From Afipia sp. (lineage in GTDB: Bacteria > Pseudomonadota > Alphaproteobacteria > Rhizobiales > Xanthobacteraceae), in the NCBI GenBank assembly GCA_024508675.1, contig JANINQ010000006.1, forward strand, positions 186,001-250,000: a stretch of DNA of 64,000 nt. The letters run 5' to 3'. The notes below the pieces were generated by a model, which saw only the letters and a list, made by a program, of their open reading frames with translations, was not told the origin of the DNA and did no database searches. This document shows positions 34,598 to 44,153 of this stretch, one piece after another; within the stretch, counting starts at the first letter, position 1, and the number at the start of each line of letters is the position of its first letter. A program made the position numbers and the translations under genes.

Positions 34598-35242
34598 TCA
34601 GGGCAGCCGCGGCAGTAGCTGACTACCCGGAATCACGATTCCGGGCGCGGCAAGGCCACGGCAGACAAAGCCGGCCACGCCTTCACCGACATCCGCCTCG
34701 CTCCACGGGCCGCCGGGCCGGTACCACTTGGTCACCCAGTTGACCGCGCCAAGCACATTGAAGACCACAAAGCGAGGCTCACCGGGAAGGATGGTGCCGT
34801 CCTGCTGGCCTTCCAGAACCATCGAGATCAGCGCGCCTTCGAAGCGGTCGCGTTCATGGACCACGGTCGATAACTGAACCGGCGATAGCGATTTTTCCTC
34901 AAGAATAACAACGCTATAACTCTGATCACCGATCATCGAGCGGACGTAGGAGGAGGTGGTCCGGCGCAGGCGCTCAATGCCCGTGATGCCCTCGTCCCGG
35001 CACACCGTCGACAGCGCCTGCTCGGCGGCCGCGAGGTGGCACTGAAACAGGAGATCCTTCTTGGTTTTGACGTAGTGATAAAGAGTGGGCTTGCTGATCC
35101 CCAGCCCTTCGGCGATCTCGTCAAGAGAAGTGCCGTGATAGCCATTGCGGCGAAACGCCCTGGCCGCCTCGCGGTAAAGCGCATCCTTCCGGAGATTCTT
35201 GAGTTCCGTTGCGCTGGCAACGGCATTATTCCAGCGAGCCAC
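34598..35242 (-). CDS. TetR-family regulator of the liv-catabolic operon
   Basis: A 214-residue TetR regulator. Helix-turn-helix near residues 20-60 (AARAFRRNGYHGTSL, EIAEGLGISKPTLYHYVKTK). A GTG at 35242 is taken as start since AGGAGG lies 5-10 bases before it; an upstream in-frame ATG at 35296 has none. It sits upstream of livG on the same strand with an operator-like palindrome in between. The C-terminal domain resembles TetR_C proteins of acyl-CoA pathways, so a CoA thioester may be the inducer; that is inferred. Confidence 0.85.
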   Translation of the reverse strand: MARWNNAVASATELKNLRKDALYREAARAFRRNGYHGTSLDEIAEGLGISKPTLYHYVKTKKDLLFQCHLAAAEQALSTVCRDEGITGIERLRRTTSSYVRSMIGDQSYSVVILEEKSLSPVQLSTVVHERDRFEGALISMVLEGQQDGTILPGEPRFVVFNVLGAVNWVTKWYRPGGPWSEADVGEGVAGFVCRGLAAPGIVIPGSQLLPRLP

Positions 35243-35387
35243 CACGTCCTCCTGTATCGGACGTATGGCTAGCCGACTTTGCAGTCGATTGTCCACCGCG
35301 GAGCCCGTGGATGCTGCCTATCCGGATAGTCGATCCCCGGAAAAGCGCACGGCGCAGCGACCGACGGAGCAGGCATGCAGCGCAGGC

Positions 35388-36602
35388 CTACTCGCCGCCG
35401 ATCCCGAGCCGGTTTGGCATCCGCTTTTCGATATTGAACTTCAGAAGCGCCGCGGAGCGGAAGATGCCGTGGGCGAACTTGCCGTAAGGCAGCGTCAGAA
35501 ACAGCGCCATCACGGTGCCGAGATGAATGGCAAGCCACAGCGCCATAAATCCGGTATCGCGCAGCAAGAGAAGCGCGAAGCCTGTGAGGCTGACCAGCAG
35601 CAGCAGCAGAATAAACCCGCGGTCCATTCCGTGCTGGTCGGGGTCGCCGTGCTGCGGATCGCGGCGCAGGTTCAGCCACAGCAGGCCAACAGGCCCAATG
35701 ACAAGACCGATCCCGCCAAGCGATCCGAGGATCACCGGCAGACTGCTGAACCGATACGGCGCGTGAAGGCCGAGCAGGTAATGATAAAGCGTCGCCACGC
35801 AGGTTGCGGCGAAGCACAGCAGAAATCCGTAAAGCGTGAAGTGGTGGAAGCGCCGCCGCCACAGCGTGAAGCGGTCATCTTCCTCGTTACATCCGTCCCC
35901 GTGACCGCCGCCGAGGTAACGCAACTGCGCCACATCCGAAATGGACTCTGCCGCGGCGGGCAGTCTCGTCTGCGAGATCGACGCCACATCACGCAAGTCG
36001 GCATCCTTCGACGGCGACATTTCACGCCAGAACCGGATCACACCGACAGCAAGCGCAAGGATGGCGTACAGAAAAACGACGCTGAACAGCACTGCCAGGA
36101 AGTTGTGAGGAAAGATCGCGTAGAAATTTCCCGCCAGCGGCTCATGAACGAGCTTCCCGTTCATCGCAACAGCGAGCACGAGGAACAGCGCGAGCCCACC
36201 CGCCAGCGCGAGTGCCACCGTCAACCCTGCGCGCTGATACAGCCGGCCGAACGACGCGGGCCACGCATAATCCTGATAGGTCCGCTTCCGCACCTTCGCC
36301 ATGGCTCTCGGCACATTGACGGCGAACTCATGCGGCGGTGCGTATTGGCACGCATGCAGGCATGCCCCGCAGTTGTGACAGAGATTGGCGAGATGGTGCG
36401 TATCGGCCTTGTCGAAGGTGAGCCGCCGCGTCATGGCGGGAAACACGGCGCAAAATCCTTCGCAATAACGGCATGCGTTGCAAATCTGCATGACGCGCGC
36501 GATTTCCTGCTCGTCCGCGGTCAGCGCACTCACAAGGGAAATCCCGCCGTCGCAAGCGCCGCCTTCGGGCGCTGACATCGGCATGTCAGTGAGCGGCTGC
36601 AT
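35388..36602 (-). CDS. tcuB: Tricarballylate-utilisation-type iron-sulfur membrane protein TcuB
   Basis: A roughly 404-residue protein with two Cys clusters near the N terminus ([15 protein letters not shown] and [12 protein letters not shown], 4Fe-4S type) and then six hydrophobic segments with His residues, as in TcuB/CitB. In Salmonella, TcuB reoxidises FADH2 of TcuA and passes electrons to the membrane. I start at 36602 because GGGAGG precedes it by 9 bases, overlapping tcuA by 17 bp; an ATG at 36584 just after the tcuA stop is the alternative. Confidence 0.83.
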   Translation of the reverse strand: MQPLTDMPMSAPEGGACDGGISLVSALTADEQEIARVMQICNACRYCEGFCAVFPAMTRRLTFDKADTHHLANLCHNCGACLHACQYAPPHEFAVNVPRAMAKVRKRTYQDYAWPASFGRLYQRAGLTVALALAGGLALFLVLAVAMNGKLVHEPLAGNFYAIFPHNFLAVLFSVVFLYAILALAVGVIRFWREMSPSKDADLRDVASISQTRLPAAAESISDVAQLRYLGGGHGDGCNEEDDRFTLWRRRFHHFTLYGFLLCFAATCVATLYHYLLGLHAPYRFSSLPVILGSLGGIGLVIGPVGLLWLNLRRDPQHGDPDQHGMDRGFILLLLLVSLTGFALLLLRDTGFMALWLAIHLGTVMALFLTLPYGKFAHGIFRSAALLKFNIEKRMPNRLGIGGE

Positions 36603-38016
36603 AAGCCAGTTCCTCCCGGAATGTCGGATGACGGAATCCGGCGCTCTGCGCGGCAGACGCACCGGCGATCCGGCCGAACGCTGTTCCGATGCTCATCCCG
36701 ACGCCTGCGGTGTAGCCTTTGCCCAACACGTTGCCCGCCACCATTTCTCCTGCGGCAAAAAGATTGCTGCTGGGAACATCGTTGAAGCGCACCGCCGCCG
36801 TCGCGTCGGTCTTCATGCCGAGATAGGTGAATGTGATCCCCGGCTTGAGCGGATAGGCATAGAAAGGCGGCGTATCGATCGCGCGCGCCCAGTGGGTTTT
36901 GGCCGGTGTCACGCCTTCGGTGCGGCAATCATCAAGCGTCGTGTGATCGAATGTGCCGGGGCGGCATCCGGCATTGTATGCGGACAATGTCTGCATGAAG
37001 GCCACGGGATCGAGACCGATCTTGACTCCCAGTTCTTCAAGCGTATTCGCCTGCGTGCCTTCGAACACCGGCGGCATGAAGCGGCCGATGGCTTTCCGAT
37101 CAATGATCGACCACGCCGTCTGGCCCGGCTGCTGGGCAACAAGCCGGCCCCAGATCGCATAACGCTTCGGCCAGAAATCCTCGCCCTCATCATAAAACCG
37201 GCGCGCGTCACGGTTCACCACGACGCCGAGCGACACACAGTCGATCCGGGTGCAGATACCCCCATCATAGAGCGGCGCGCGGGCGTCGATGGCGACGCAA
37301 TGCGCCTGCGTCGGATCGCCGATGGAATCCGCTCCGGCCTCGATCATGAACTTCAGCAGCACACCCTGATTGAACCGCGTGCCGCGGATCAGAAAATTCT
37401 CGGCGACCCATTCGCCAAGCTCGTTCTGCCCCCAAGCCTCACGCTGCCATTCGAGATTTGATTCAAAGCCGCCGCAGGCAAGCACACAGCTTTTCGCCGT
37501 GATCCGCTCCCCTGCCTCCGTGATGGCGGCGACGAAGCGCCCGTCCCTGAGTTCAAGAGCGTTCACCGGCGTGTCGTAGCGGATCTCGACGCCAAGCTGA
37601 TCCGCGCTGCGATAATAAGCATTCACCAGCGCCTTGCCGCCGCCCATGAAGAAGGCGTTTGTGCGCGCCACATGTAGCGCTCCCGACAATGGCGGCTGGA
37701 AGTGAACCCCGTGACCACGCATCCAGGAGCGGCATCGCGACGAATGGCGGATCACCAGCCGCGCAAGGGACTCGTTGGTGAGTCCACCCGTGACTTTCAG
37801 AAGATCCTGCCAGTATTCTTCTTCCGGATAGGTTTCGACAAGAACGTCCTGCGGCGCATCGTGCATACAGCGCAGGTTGCGCACATGCATCGAGTTGCCG
37901 CCCCGCCACTCGCGCGGTGACGATTCCAGCATCAGCACCGACGCCCCGGCTTCGCGCGCCATCAATGCCGCGCACAGTGCCGCATTCCCGCCGCCGATGA
38001 CGAGCACGTCAGTCAT
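36586..38016 (-). CDS. tcuA: FAD-dependent tricarballylate dehydrogenase-like protein TcuA
   Basis: A 476-residue flavoprotein of the fumarate-reductase / succinate-dehydrogenase group. FAD site [16 protein letters not shown] at the N terminus and the C-terminal [20 protein letters not shown] block are present. TcuA oxidises tricarballylate to cis-aconitate in Salmonella; coupling to tcuB downstream supports the same type of chemistry, but the true substrate here may be another polycarboxylate. Start ATG 38016; a GTG at 38031 overlaps the upstream stop by 4 bp (GTGA) and is possible. Confidence 0.82.
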   Translation of the reverse strand: MTDVLVIGGGNAALCAALMAREAGASVLMLESSPREWRGGNSMHVRNLRCMHDAPQDVLVETYPEEEYWQDLLKVTGGLTNESLARLVIRHSSRCRSWMRGHGVHFQPPLSGALHVARTNAFFMGGGKALVNAYYRSADQLGVEIRYDTPVNALELRDGRFVAAITEAGERITAKSCVLACGGFESNLEWQREAWGQNELGEWVAENFLIRGTRFNQGVLLKFMIEAGADSIGDPTQAHCVAIDARAPLYDGGICTRIDCVSLGVVVNRDARRFYDEGEDFWPKRYAIWGRLVAQQPGQTAWSIIDRKAIGRFMPPVFEGTQANTLEELGVKIGLDPVAFMQTLSAYNAGCRPGTFDHTTLDDCRTEGVTPAKTHWARAIDTPPFYAYPLKPGITFTYLGMKTDATAAVRFNDVPSSNLFAAGEMVAGNVLGKGYTAGVGMSIGTAFGRIAGASAAQSAGFRHPTFREELAYAAAH

Positions 38017-38027
38017 GAGCGCACCGC

Positions 38028-38915
38028 TCACGCCGCATGAGACGCCCTGATGACCCGCGCAAGCACCGGCCAGTAAAGATCGCCATATCCGGCATCGATC
38101 GTTTCGCCGAGCACCTTGTCGGCCAGTTCGGCGCCGGGCAGCGTGATGTCCACCGATCTGGCAAGGTCGAGCGCATAGGAAATATCCTTGCGGGCATACG
38201 CGGTGGAGAAAGCCCGCTCCGGGAAAGTGTCAGGCAGCATCGCCTTCATGCCGTGATTGCGCAATGCAAAGCTGTCGGCTGAACCTTTAGCAAGCGTTTC
38301 GAACAGAACCTTCGTATCCAGCCCCGCGCGTCTTGCCGTTTCTAGCGCCTCGCCCAGCGCCACGACAGTTTGCATCAGCACCATGTTGTTGAGGATCTTG
38401 ACGACCTGCCCAGCGCCGATAGCGCCGCAATGGGTGATGTCTGTCGCAAAAGTCGCAATCAACGGCCGGAGCTTGTCGAACGTCGCGGCATTGGCCCCGA
38501 CCATCACGCTCAGTGTTCCTTCTTCGGCGGCCTGCCTTGTCCGCGCGATCGGAGCATCGGCATAGCCGGCTCCGTTCGCCGCAAAACGCTTCGCCAGTTC
38601 GCGGCTCGCCTCCACCGGAGACGTGCCGAGATCGACAATGATATGCCGCGCCTCGGCGTGCATCAGGAGCCCGTCCTCGCCCTCGCACACCGCCTGCACA
38701 TGCTTGCCGCTCGGCAGCGCCATGAAGATGACATCGCACTGCTTCGCCAGTTCGGCGAGCGATGCCGCACGTTTGACGCCAGCCGCCGCAAGCCGCTGCA
38801 GCGGCTCGTTCGCGCGATCAAAACCAAACACCGTCATTCCGGTCTTTTGTGCAAGATTGCGGCACATCGGCTCGCCCATCACACCAAGACCGATAAAACC
38901 AATGGCACCCGTCAT
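38028..38915 (-). CDS. 3-hydroxyisobutyrate dehydrogenase-family oxidoreductase
   Basis: A 295-residue beta-hydroxyacid dehydrogenase. NAD(P) motif GFIGLGVMGEPMCRNL at residues about 6-21; substrate-loop variant APIARTRQAAEEGTLSVMVG (20 shown), and catalytic Lys in GAGQVVKILNN. GAGGAG precedes the ATG at 38915. Upstream of tcuA in the same operon, so it likely oxidises a hydroxy-acid intermediate; identity unknown. Confidence 0.83.
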   Translation of the reverse strand: MTGAIGFIGLGVMGEPMCRNLAQKTGMTVFGFDRANEPLQRLAAAGVKRAASLAELAKQCDVIFMALPSGKHVQAVCEGEDGLLMHAEARHIIVDLGTSPVEASRELAKRFAANGAGYADAPIARTRQAAEEGTLSVMVGANAATFDKLRPLIATFATDITHCGAIGAGQVVKILNNMVLMQTVVALGEALETARRAGLDTKVLFETLAKGSADSFALRNHGMKAMLPDTFPERAFSTAYARKDISYALDLARSVDITLPGAELADKVLGETIDAGYGDLYWPVLARVIRASHAA

Positions 38916-38984
38916 GCCGGACTCCTCGCGCACTACATTAATTCAGACACTGACGCAGAAAGCCCGCGCCCGTGTCCGACCGGA

Positions 38985-40196
38985 TCAGCCCTTCACCAGC
39001 GGGCAATTGCCTTCGCTCATCGGACGGAAAGCCTGTTCACCGGGCGATGTGGTGAGGACCTTGTAATAGTCGTACTTGTATTTCGATTCGTCCGGCTTCT
39101 TGACCTGCACCAGATACATCGAGTGCAGGACGCGACCGTCGGGACGGATCGTGACATTCTTGTTATACATGTCGTTGACCTTCATCTCGCGCATCTTCTG
39201 GGCCACGACAGTCGGGTCCTTGGTGCCCGCGGCCTTCACCGCCGCGAGATAGTGATGCACGCCGCTATAGACCCCAGCCTGTACCATGCTCGGCACCTTG
39301 CCGCCGGTCGCTGCAAAGTAGCGCTTCGCCCAAGCGCGCGTTTCATCATTCAGATCCCAGTAGAACGAGGTCGTCACCTGCAGTCCCTGGGTTGCCTTCA
39401 GCCCGAGCGCATTCACGTCGGTGATGAACACCAGAAGACCCGCGAGCTGCTGGCCGCTTTCAACAATGCCGAATTCTCCAGCCTGCTTGATGGCAGTCTG
39501 CACGTCCGCGCCGGAGGTGGCGAGTCCCACGACCTTGGCCTTGGAACCCTGCGCCTGCAGCAGGAACGACGCCATGTCGGTCGATCCGAGCGGATGCGCA
39601 GCCGAGCCGATCACCTTGCCGCCGGCGGCTTCGATGAACTTCGTCGCATCGCGCTGCAAGGCATGACCGAAGGCATAGTCGGCGGAAATGAAATACCAGG
39701 TGTTGCCGCCGGCCTTGGTGACCGCTTCGCTGGTCAACTTGGACAGGGCGTAGGTGTCATAGTTGAAATGAAAGCTGACCGGCGAGCAGGCCTTGCCGGT
39801 GAAATCCGACGATCCCGGACCGCTGATCACAAAGATCTTGTTCTTCTGCCGCGCAATTTCAAGGATGGCGAAGCCAGCCGACGAGGCCGCGCCATCGGCG
39901 ATGATGTCCACGCCTTCGGTGTCGAACCATTTGCGCGCCGTCGCCGCCGCGATGTCGGGCTTGTTCTGATGGTCGGCGGTGACCACCTCGATCTTCTGCC
40001 CCAGAAGCTGGCCGCCGAAATCCTCAACCGCGAGTTTCGCCGCCGCGACCGAACCCGTGCCGCCGTTATCCGCGAACACACCCGACTGGTCGTTCAGCAC
40101 GCCGATCTTGATCGTGTCTGCGGCGCTTGCCGCATGTCCTGCGATCAAAAGCGCCGCAGATAAATACAGACCTTTCGTGAATGCCTTGAGCATCAT
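38985..40196 (-). CDS. Orphan LivK-type ABC substrate-binding protein
   Basis: A 403-residue periplasmic binding protein. Signal peptide ends in AASAA near residue 26; mature start DTIKIGVLNDQSGVFADNGG is family-typical. No permease or ATPase genes flank it. It could feed the LivGFHM importer about 4 kb away, which would let one transporter serve two substrates. AGGAAGGAAAA precedes the ATG pair at 40196/40193. Confidence 0.83.
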   Translation of the reverse strand: MMLKAFTKGLYLSAALLIAGHAASAADTIKIGVLNDQSGVFADNGGTGSVAAAKLAVEDFGGQLLGQKIEVVTADHQNKPDIAAATARKWFDTEGVDIIADGAASSAGFAILEIARQKNKIFVISGPGSSDFTGKACSPVSFHFNYDTYALSKLTSEAVTKAGGNTWYFISADYAFGHALQRDATKFIEAAGGKVIGSAAHPLGSTDMASFLLQAQGSKAKVVGLATSGADVQTAIKQAGEFGIVESGQQLAGLLVFITDVNALGLKATQGLQVTTSFYWDLNDETRAWAKRYFAATGGKVPSMVQAGVYSGVHHYLAAVKAAGTKDPTVVAQKMREMKVNDMYNKNVTIRPDGRVLHSMYLVQVKKPDESKYKYDYYKVLTTSPGEQAFRPMSEGNCPLVKG

Positions 40197-40206
40197 TTTT
40201 CCTTCC

Positions 40207-41058
40207 TCATGATTGTTGTTGAATGTGGTTCAGCACCGGCGCGATGTAGCGGCGGAACTGCAACGGGTTCTCGCTCATCGGGAAATGCCCGAGTTGCTCC
40301 ATGATCGTGACTTGCGCGCCCTGAATGCCCGATGCAGTGCGCAGCGTATCTTCCGGCATGCAGGAGAAGTCGTATTCGCCGGTCAGCAGATAAAGCGGGC
40401 ACTTGCCGGTATCGATCGCGCCGGTGCGGCCGCGCAGATCGCCATCGACACGATAGAAGTAGAGATCGCCCTTGAAGACGCCCGGCCCGCTTTGCCGGTA
40501 GGCCCACAGTGTTTCCATTCTGGCCGCCGCAGGGCTCTGCGGCGCGACAAGACCCGAGACCAGCGCGGCGCAAACTTCGCCGCCGTGAACATCCGGCCTG
40601 TTCAGCCATGTCGTGTCGTACCAGGGGGTCTGGAAATCCGCAGCTTCAAGACCGATCAGCGCGCGAAACTCGCTGGCATGATCGATCGCAAGATTGAGCA
40701 CGATGCGGCCACCGATCGAGCAGCCCATGACCACAGGCCTGTCGAGATCAAGCGCCGCGCAGAACGCGCGGATCGTTTGCGTATAGCGCGCGGTGGTGAG
40801 CTGATACTCGCTGCCGTCCCAGTTGTCCGGCGGATTGGACTTGCCGTGCCATGGCATGTCGAAAGCGATGATGCGGAAGTGCCTGGCGAACTCTTCATCC
40901 GCCAGCAGATAGCGCCACTGCCGCGCGTCCGAGCCTGCCGTGTGCAGACAAACCAGCGGAATGCCGGCGCCTGCTTCCTCGAAGTAGATCCGGTGCGGCG
41001 TGCCATCTATATCGACATGCACATAACGCCCAACCATCGGCTCGATTTTGCCGGTCAT
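40207..41058 (-). CDS. Alpha/beta hydrolase
   Basis: A 283-residue hydrolase with nucleophile Ser114 in GCSIGGR, an acid in TGEYDFSCMP and His in LGHFPMSENP near residue 264; HTAGSDARQW gives the oxyanion turn. Start ATG 41058 overlaps the upstream stop (ATGA). Position at the head of the tcu operon suggests ester or C-C bond cleavage that feeds TcuA; substrate unknown. Confidence 0.8.
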   Translation of the reverse strand: MTGKIEPMVGRYVHVDIDGTPHRIYFEEAGAGIPLVCLHTAGSDARQWRYLLADEEFARHFRIIAFDMPWHGKSNPPDNWDGSEYQLTTARYTQTIRAFCAALDLDRPVVMGCSIGGRIVLNLAIDHASEFRALIGLEAADFQTPWYDTTWLNRPDVHGGEVCAALVSGLVAPQSPAAARMETLWAYRQSGPGVFKGDLYFYRVDGDLRGRTGAIDTGKCPLYLLTGEYDFSCMPEDTLRTASGIQGAQVTIMEQLGHFPMSENPLQFRRYIAPVLNHIQQQS

Positions 41059-41453
41059 GATGCGGCTCCCTGAGAACGGGGGAGCGCCAGCACGTCCTTG
41101 AAGTATTGAAGGTTGGTCATGAAGGGCTGGATGTCGCCCTCCAGTGCCGCCTCGCCGCGCTTGGTCAGCGACAGCAGATCGTGCCAGCCCGCTTTCGGCA
41201 CCGGCTCCCAGAATGCAGTCCATGCCTGCGGCGTTGCGCGGTAAGCAAACCGCCACGACCGCATCAGGATCGGCGCGGGCACCATATCGACAATGCGTCC
41301 GCTCCGGATCGCAACGTGGAAAGACTGCACGGTCGATCCGAGCAGGCAATCCGCATCGAGAAAGCGCCCCCGATGGATGAGCGCCGCGTCACGGTCCAGC
41401 AATACGGGAAGCCGCGCGAAAGCCTGCATCACATCTGATTCCGCGCGCGTCAC
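41055..41453 (-). CDS. Hypothetical protein, first gene of the tcu-type operon
   Basis: A 132-residue protein I do not recognise with certainty. The layout, a strand-rich first half (LLGSTVQSFHVAIRSGRIVDM) and a Trp-rich middle (WRFAYRATPQAWTAFWEPVP) with helical tail, recalls SCP2-like lipid/CoA-binding domains, but this is weak. It ends in an ATGA overlap with the hydrolase, so the two are co-translated. Upstream is the palindromic operator candidate. Confidence 0.5.
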   Translation of the reverse strand: MTRAESDVMQAFARLPVLLDRDAALIHRGRFLDADCLLGSTVQSFHVAIRSGRIVDMVPAPILMRSWRFAYRATPQAWTAFWEPVPKAGWHDLLSLTKRGEAALEGDIQPFMTNLQYFKDVLALPRSQGAAS

Positions 41454-41542
41454 AATTCATCTCCACGGCAGCCCTGCGCAACAACCGCATGGCCCGCGGC
41501 CTCTGCCCGCTTTCGCATTCTCACGCCGTCCTTCCGCTTACT

Positions 41543-41570
41543 GTTCTATCTGACAGAACGCTTGTTCTGT
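41543..41570. promoter_or_regulatory. Operator candidate in the tcu operon / aldehyde dehydrogenase gap
   Basis: ACAGAACgcttGTTCTGT (41553-41570) is a perfect 7-bp inverted repeat with a 4-base centre; a third half-site GTTCT lies at 41543-41547, inverted to the AGAAC at 41555-41559. It lies about 90 bp from one start and 80 bp from the other of two divergent operons. Confidence 0.55.
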
Positions 41571-41647
41571 AATAACAACATATGATTGGATGCCGCGCAA
41601 GGGAGGCTCCGCTGCGGCCTCGCCATGACATGAGGAACGAGCTGCAC

Positions 41648-43072
41648 ATGAATTATCCGGAGATCGAGCTTTACATCGGCGGCCACTGGCGCCGGGCGTC
41701 TGGCAGTCCCATCATCAATCCCGCCGACGAGAGCGTGCTGGGAACTGTTCCGCATGCGACAAAGGCCGATCTCGACGATGCGCTCGATGCCGCGGCGAAG
41801 GGCTTTGCGGTGTGGCGAAACACGGCCCCGAGCACACGTGCGCAAATCATCCTGCGGGCTGCGGCGCTGATCCGCGAACGCGCCAATGACATGTCCAGGG
41901 CGATGACGCTGGAGCAGGGCAAGCCGCTCGATCAGGCGCGGCTGGAAATCCTGCGCGGCTGCGACATCATCGAATGGGACGCGACCGAAGGGATGCGGCT
42001 CTATGGCCGTGTCATTCCGGCAGGCCCCGGATTGCAGCACACGGTGCATCGCCAGCCGATCGGTCCGGTCGCTGCGTTCTCGCCGTGGAATTTTCCGATG
42101 AGTTCACCCGCGCGCAAGGTCGCCGGTGCATTGTCGTCGGGCTGCTCGATCATCCTGAAAGCGTCGGAGGAAACGCCCGCCGGCGCCCTGCAGCTCGTGC
42201 GTGCGTTCCATGATGCTGGACTGCCTGCCGGCGTGCTGAATCTCGTTTTCGGCAATCCGGCGGAAATCTCGAGCTATCTGGTGCCGAGCCCGGCCATCCG
42301 GCTGATCACATTTACGGGCTCCGTTCCGATAGGAAAGCATCTGGCATCCATGGCGGGTCAGCACATGAAACCGGCGATCATGGAGCTCGGCGGCCACGGG
42401 CCGGTGATCGTTTGCGGCGACGCCGATCCGGTGACCACCGCCGCGCTCTCGGTTACAGCCAAATCGCGCAATGCCGGTCAGGTCTGTGTCGCGCCCACAC
42501 GCTTCTTCGTTCAGGAATCGAGCTTCGAAACATTCGCGCAAGCCTTTGCAGAAGGCGCTTCGCGGCTCAAGGTCGGTAACGGCCTCGATCCATCGACCCA
42601 ACTCGGTCCGCTGGCCAATCCGCGGCGCATCGAAGCAATGGAGCGTCTGGTTTCCGATGCGGCAGCGCGCGGCGCACGCGTGCTTGCAGGCGGACAGCGC
42701 ATCGGCAATCGCGGCTACTTCTATCCGCTGACAGTGCTTGCCGGCGTGCCGGACTCCGCTCTGGCGATGAACGAGGAGCCGTTCGGCCCGCTGGCGCTGG
42801 TCAATCCGGTGCGCGATCTTGATGAAGCCATTGCCAAAGCCAATGCCCTGCCGTTCGGCCTTGCGGCCTATGCCTTCACCAACTCGGCAGACAATGCGCA
42901 GCGCCTGTCGAACGACGTGGAGACAGGTAATCTCTCGATCAACCACTTTGTCGCATCGACCGCGGAAACTCCGTTCGGCGGCGTCAAGGACAGTGGCTAT
43001 GGCCGCGAAGGTGGCACAGAAGGCCTCTCCTGTTACACCGTCGCCAGGAACGTCTCGCATAAGTTCAACTGA
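41648..43072 (+). CDS. NAD(P)-dependent aldehyde dehydrogenase
   Basis: A 474-residue enzyme of the succinate-semialdehyde / betaine-aldehyde group. Catalytic Cys280 (NAGQVCVAPTRF) and Glu246 (MELGGHGP) are present, along with the cofactor strand TFTGSVPIGK. Divergent from the tcu-type operon and sharing its palindromic control region, so it may oxidise an aldehyde product of the same pathway. Start at 41648 (MNYPEIELYIGG) fits the family; an earlier ATG at 41582 lies in the control region. Confidence 0.87.
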   Translation: MNYPEIELYIGGHWRRASGSPIINPADESVLGTVPHATKADLDDALDAAAKGFAVWRNTAPSTRAQIILRAAALIRERANDMSRAMTLEQGKPLDQARLEILRGCDIIEWDATEGMRLYGRVIPAGPGLQHTVHRQPIGPVAAFSPWNFPMSSPARKVAGALSSGCSIILKASEETPAGALQLVRAFHDAGLPAGVLNLVFGNPAEISSYLVPSPAIRLITFTGSVPIGKHLASMAGQHMKPAIMELGGHGPVIVCGDADPVTTAALSVTAKSRNAGQVCVAPTRFFVQESSFETFAQAFAEGASRLKVGNGLDPSTQLGPLANPRRIEAMERLVSDAAARGARVLAGGQRIGNRGYFYPLTVLAGVPDSALAMNEEPFGPLALVNPVRDLDEAIAKANALPFGLAAYAFTNSADNAQRLSNDVETGNLSINHFVASTAETPFGGVKDSGYGREGGTEGLSCYTVARNVSHKFN

Positions 43073-43152
43073 ACCAGATCGCTCCCGAAGGGGCTGACAA
43101 CGAACCCGCTGTGAGGAAACAGCGGCATCGCCATGCATTCGCCGGTCTTGCA

Positions 43153-43172
43153 AGCCGCCTTACAAGGCGGCT
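43153..43172. terminator. Hairpin after the aldehyde dehydrogenase
   Basis: AGCCGCCTT and AAGGCGGCT form perfect 9-base arms two bases apart (the real loop must be larger). It lies 80 bp after the stop; no T run, so termination strength is uncertain. Confidence 0.5.
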
Positions 43173-43247
43173 AGCTGCCGTTCGTTGTCGTCAGGCCATG
43201 ACAGCGCGACCGATGACAAGCGACAGCAAGGCAATCCACCTCACACC

Positions 43248-44147
43248 ATGAACACTCTCTCGACTGAAAGCGCAGCCAGCCGGAGCAGCGCGAACCTCAC
43301 CGGCATCCTCTGGATGGTGGCCGCCATGGGCGCGTTCGCCGTCGAGGATGCGTTCGTGAAGGCAGCGACCGCACATTTGCCCGTGGCCGAGGTGCTGGTG
43401 CTCTTCGGCCTCGGCGGCACCATCCTGTTCGCGATGATCGCGCTGGCACGGCAGGAGACGATCTTCAGCGCCGCCATCCTGTCGCGTCCGATGTGGATTC
43501 GCGCCTGCTTCGAAGTGACCGCGCGGCTGTTCTTCATCCTTGCGCTTGCATTGACGCCGCTTTCGGCAACCACGGCCATTCTTCAGGCCACGCCTATTGT
43601 CGTCGTGCTTGGCGCGGCGTTTCTGTTCGGCGAGAAAGTCGGCTGGCGCCGATGGACCGCCATTCTTGTCGGCTTCATTGGCGTGTTGGTCATTCTGCGA
43701 CCGGGAGCAGAGAATTTTTCCACGCTGTCCGTGCTGGCCCTGATCGGCATGCTGGGTTTCGCGGGCCGGGATCTCGCCAGCCGCGCGGCCCCGCGCGCCA
43801 TCGCAACATCGGTTCTCGGAGTCTATGGCTTTGTAGCGATCATTGTCGCGGGCATTCTCTATGCCCTGCTCTGGGAACACAGGGCTTTCAGCATCCCCGA
43901 TCTGTCCGCGGCGGCTTTCTTGTCAGCGGCAGTCGTGTTCGGCATTCTCGCCTATAGCGCGCTCATGAAGGCCATGCGCACCGGCGCAGTCTCCGCGGTC
44001 ACGCCGTTTCGCTACACGCGACTGCTGTTCGGCGTCACCCTTGGCGTCGTGGCCTTCGGAGAGCAACTCGATGCTCCGATGATCGTCGGCTCGCTCATTA
44101 TTGTCGCTGCAGGAATCGCGATCCTGAAACCTTCTTCCGGAGATTAG
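43248..44147 (+). CDS. EamA/DMT-superfamily transporter
   Basis: A 299-residue membrane protein with ten hydrophobic helices in two EamA repeats (FAVEDAFVKAATAHLPV starts the first; LIGMLGFAGRDLASR starts the second). Members export amino acids, nucleotide precursors or other metabolites. An upstream in-frame ATG or related start at 43185 is not used; the chosen ATG is followed by a soluble 17-residue head. Converges on the MocR gene with a 6-bp gap. Confidence 0.82.
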   Translation: MNTLSTESAASRSSANLTGILWMVAAMGAFAVEDAFVKAATAHLPVAEVLVLFGLGGTILFAMIALARQETIFSAAILSRPMWIRACFEVTARLFFILALALTPLSATTAILQATPIVVVLGAAFLFGEKVGWRRWTAILVGFIGVLVILRPGAENFSTLSVLALIGMLGFAGRDLASRAAPRAIATSVLGVYGFVAIIVAGILYALLWEHRAFSIPDLSAAAFLSAAVVFGILAYSALMKAMRTGAVSAVTPFRYTRLLFGVTLGVVAFGEQLDAPMIVGSLIIVAAGIAILKPSSGD

Positions 44148-44153
44148 CCGCTT

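Noticed and set aside
41555-41568. GAACgcttGTTC, identical in form to the Gram-positive LexA box
   Set aside because: Alphaproteobacterial LexA binds direct repeats (GTTC-N7-GTTC), and no SOS gene is nearby, so it is treated as an operator for another regulator.
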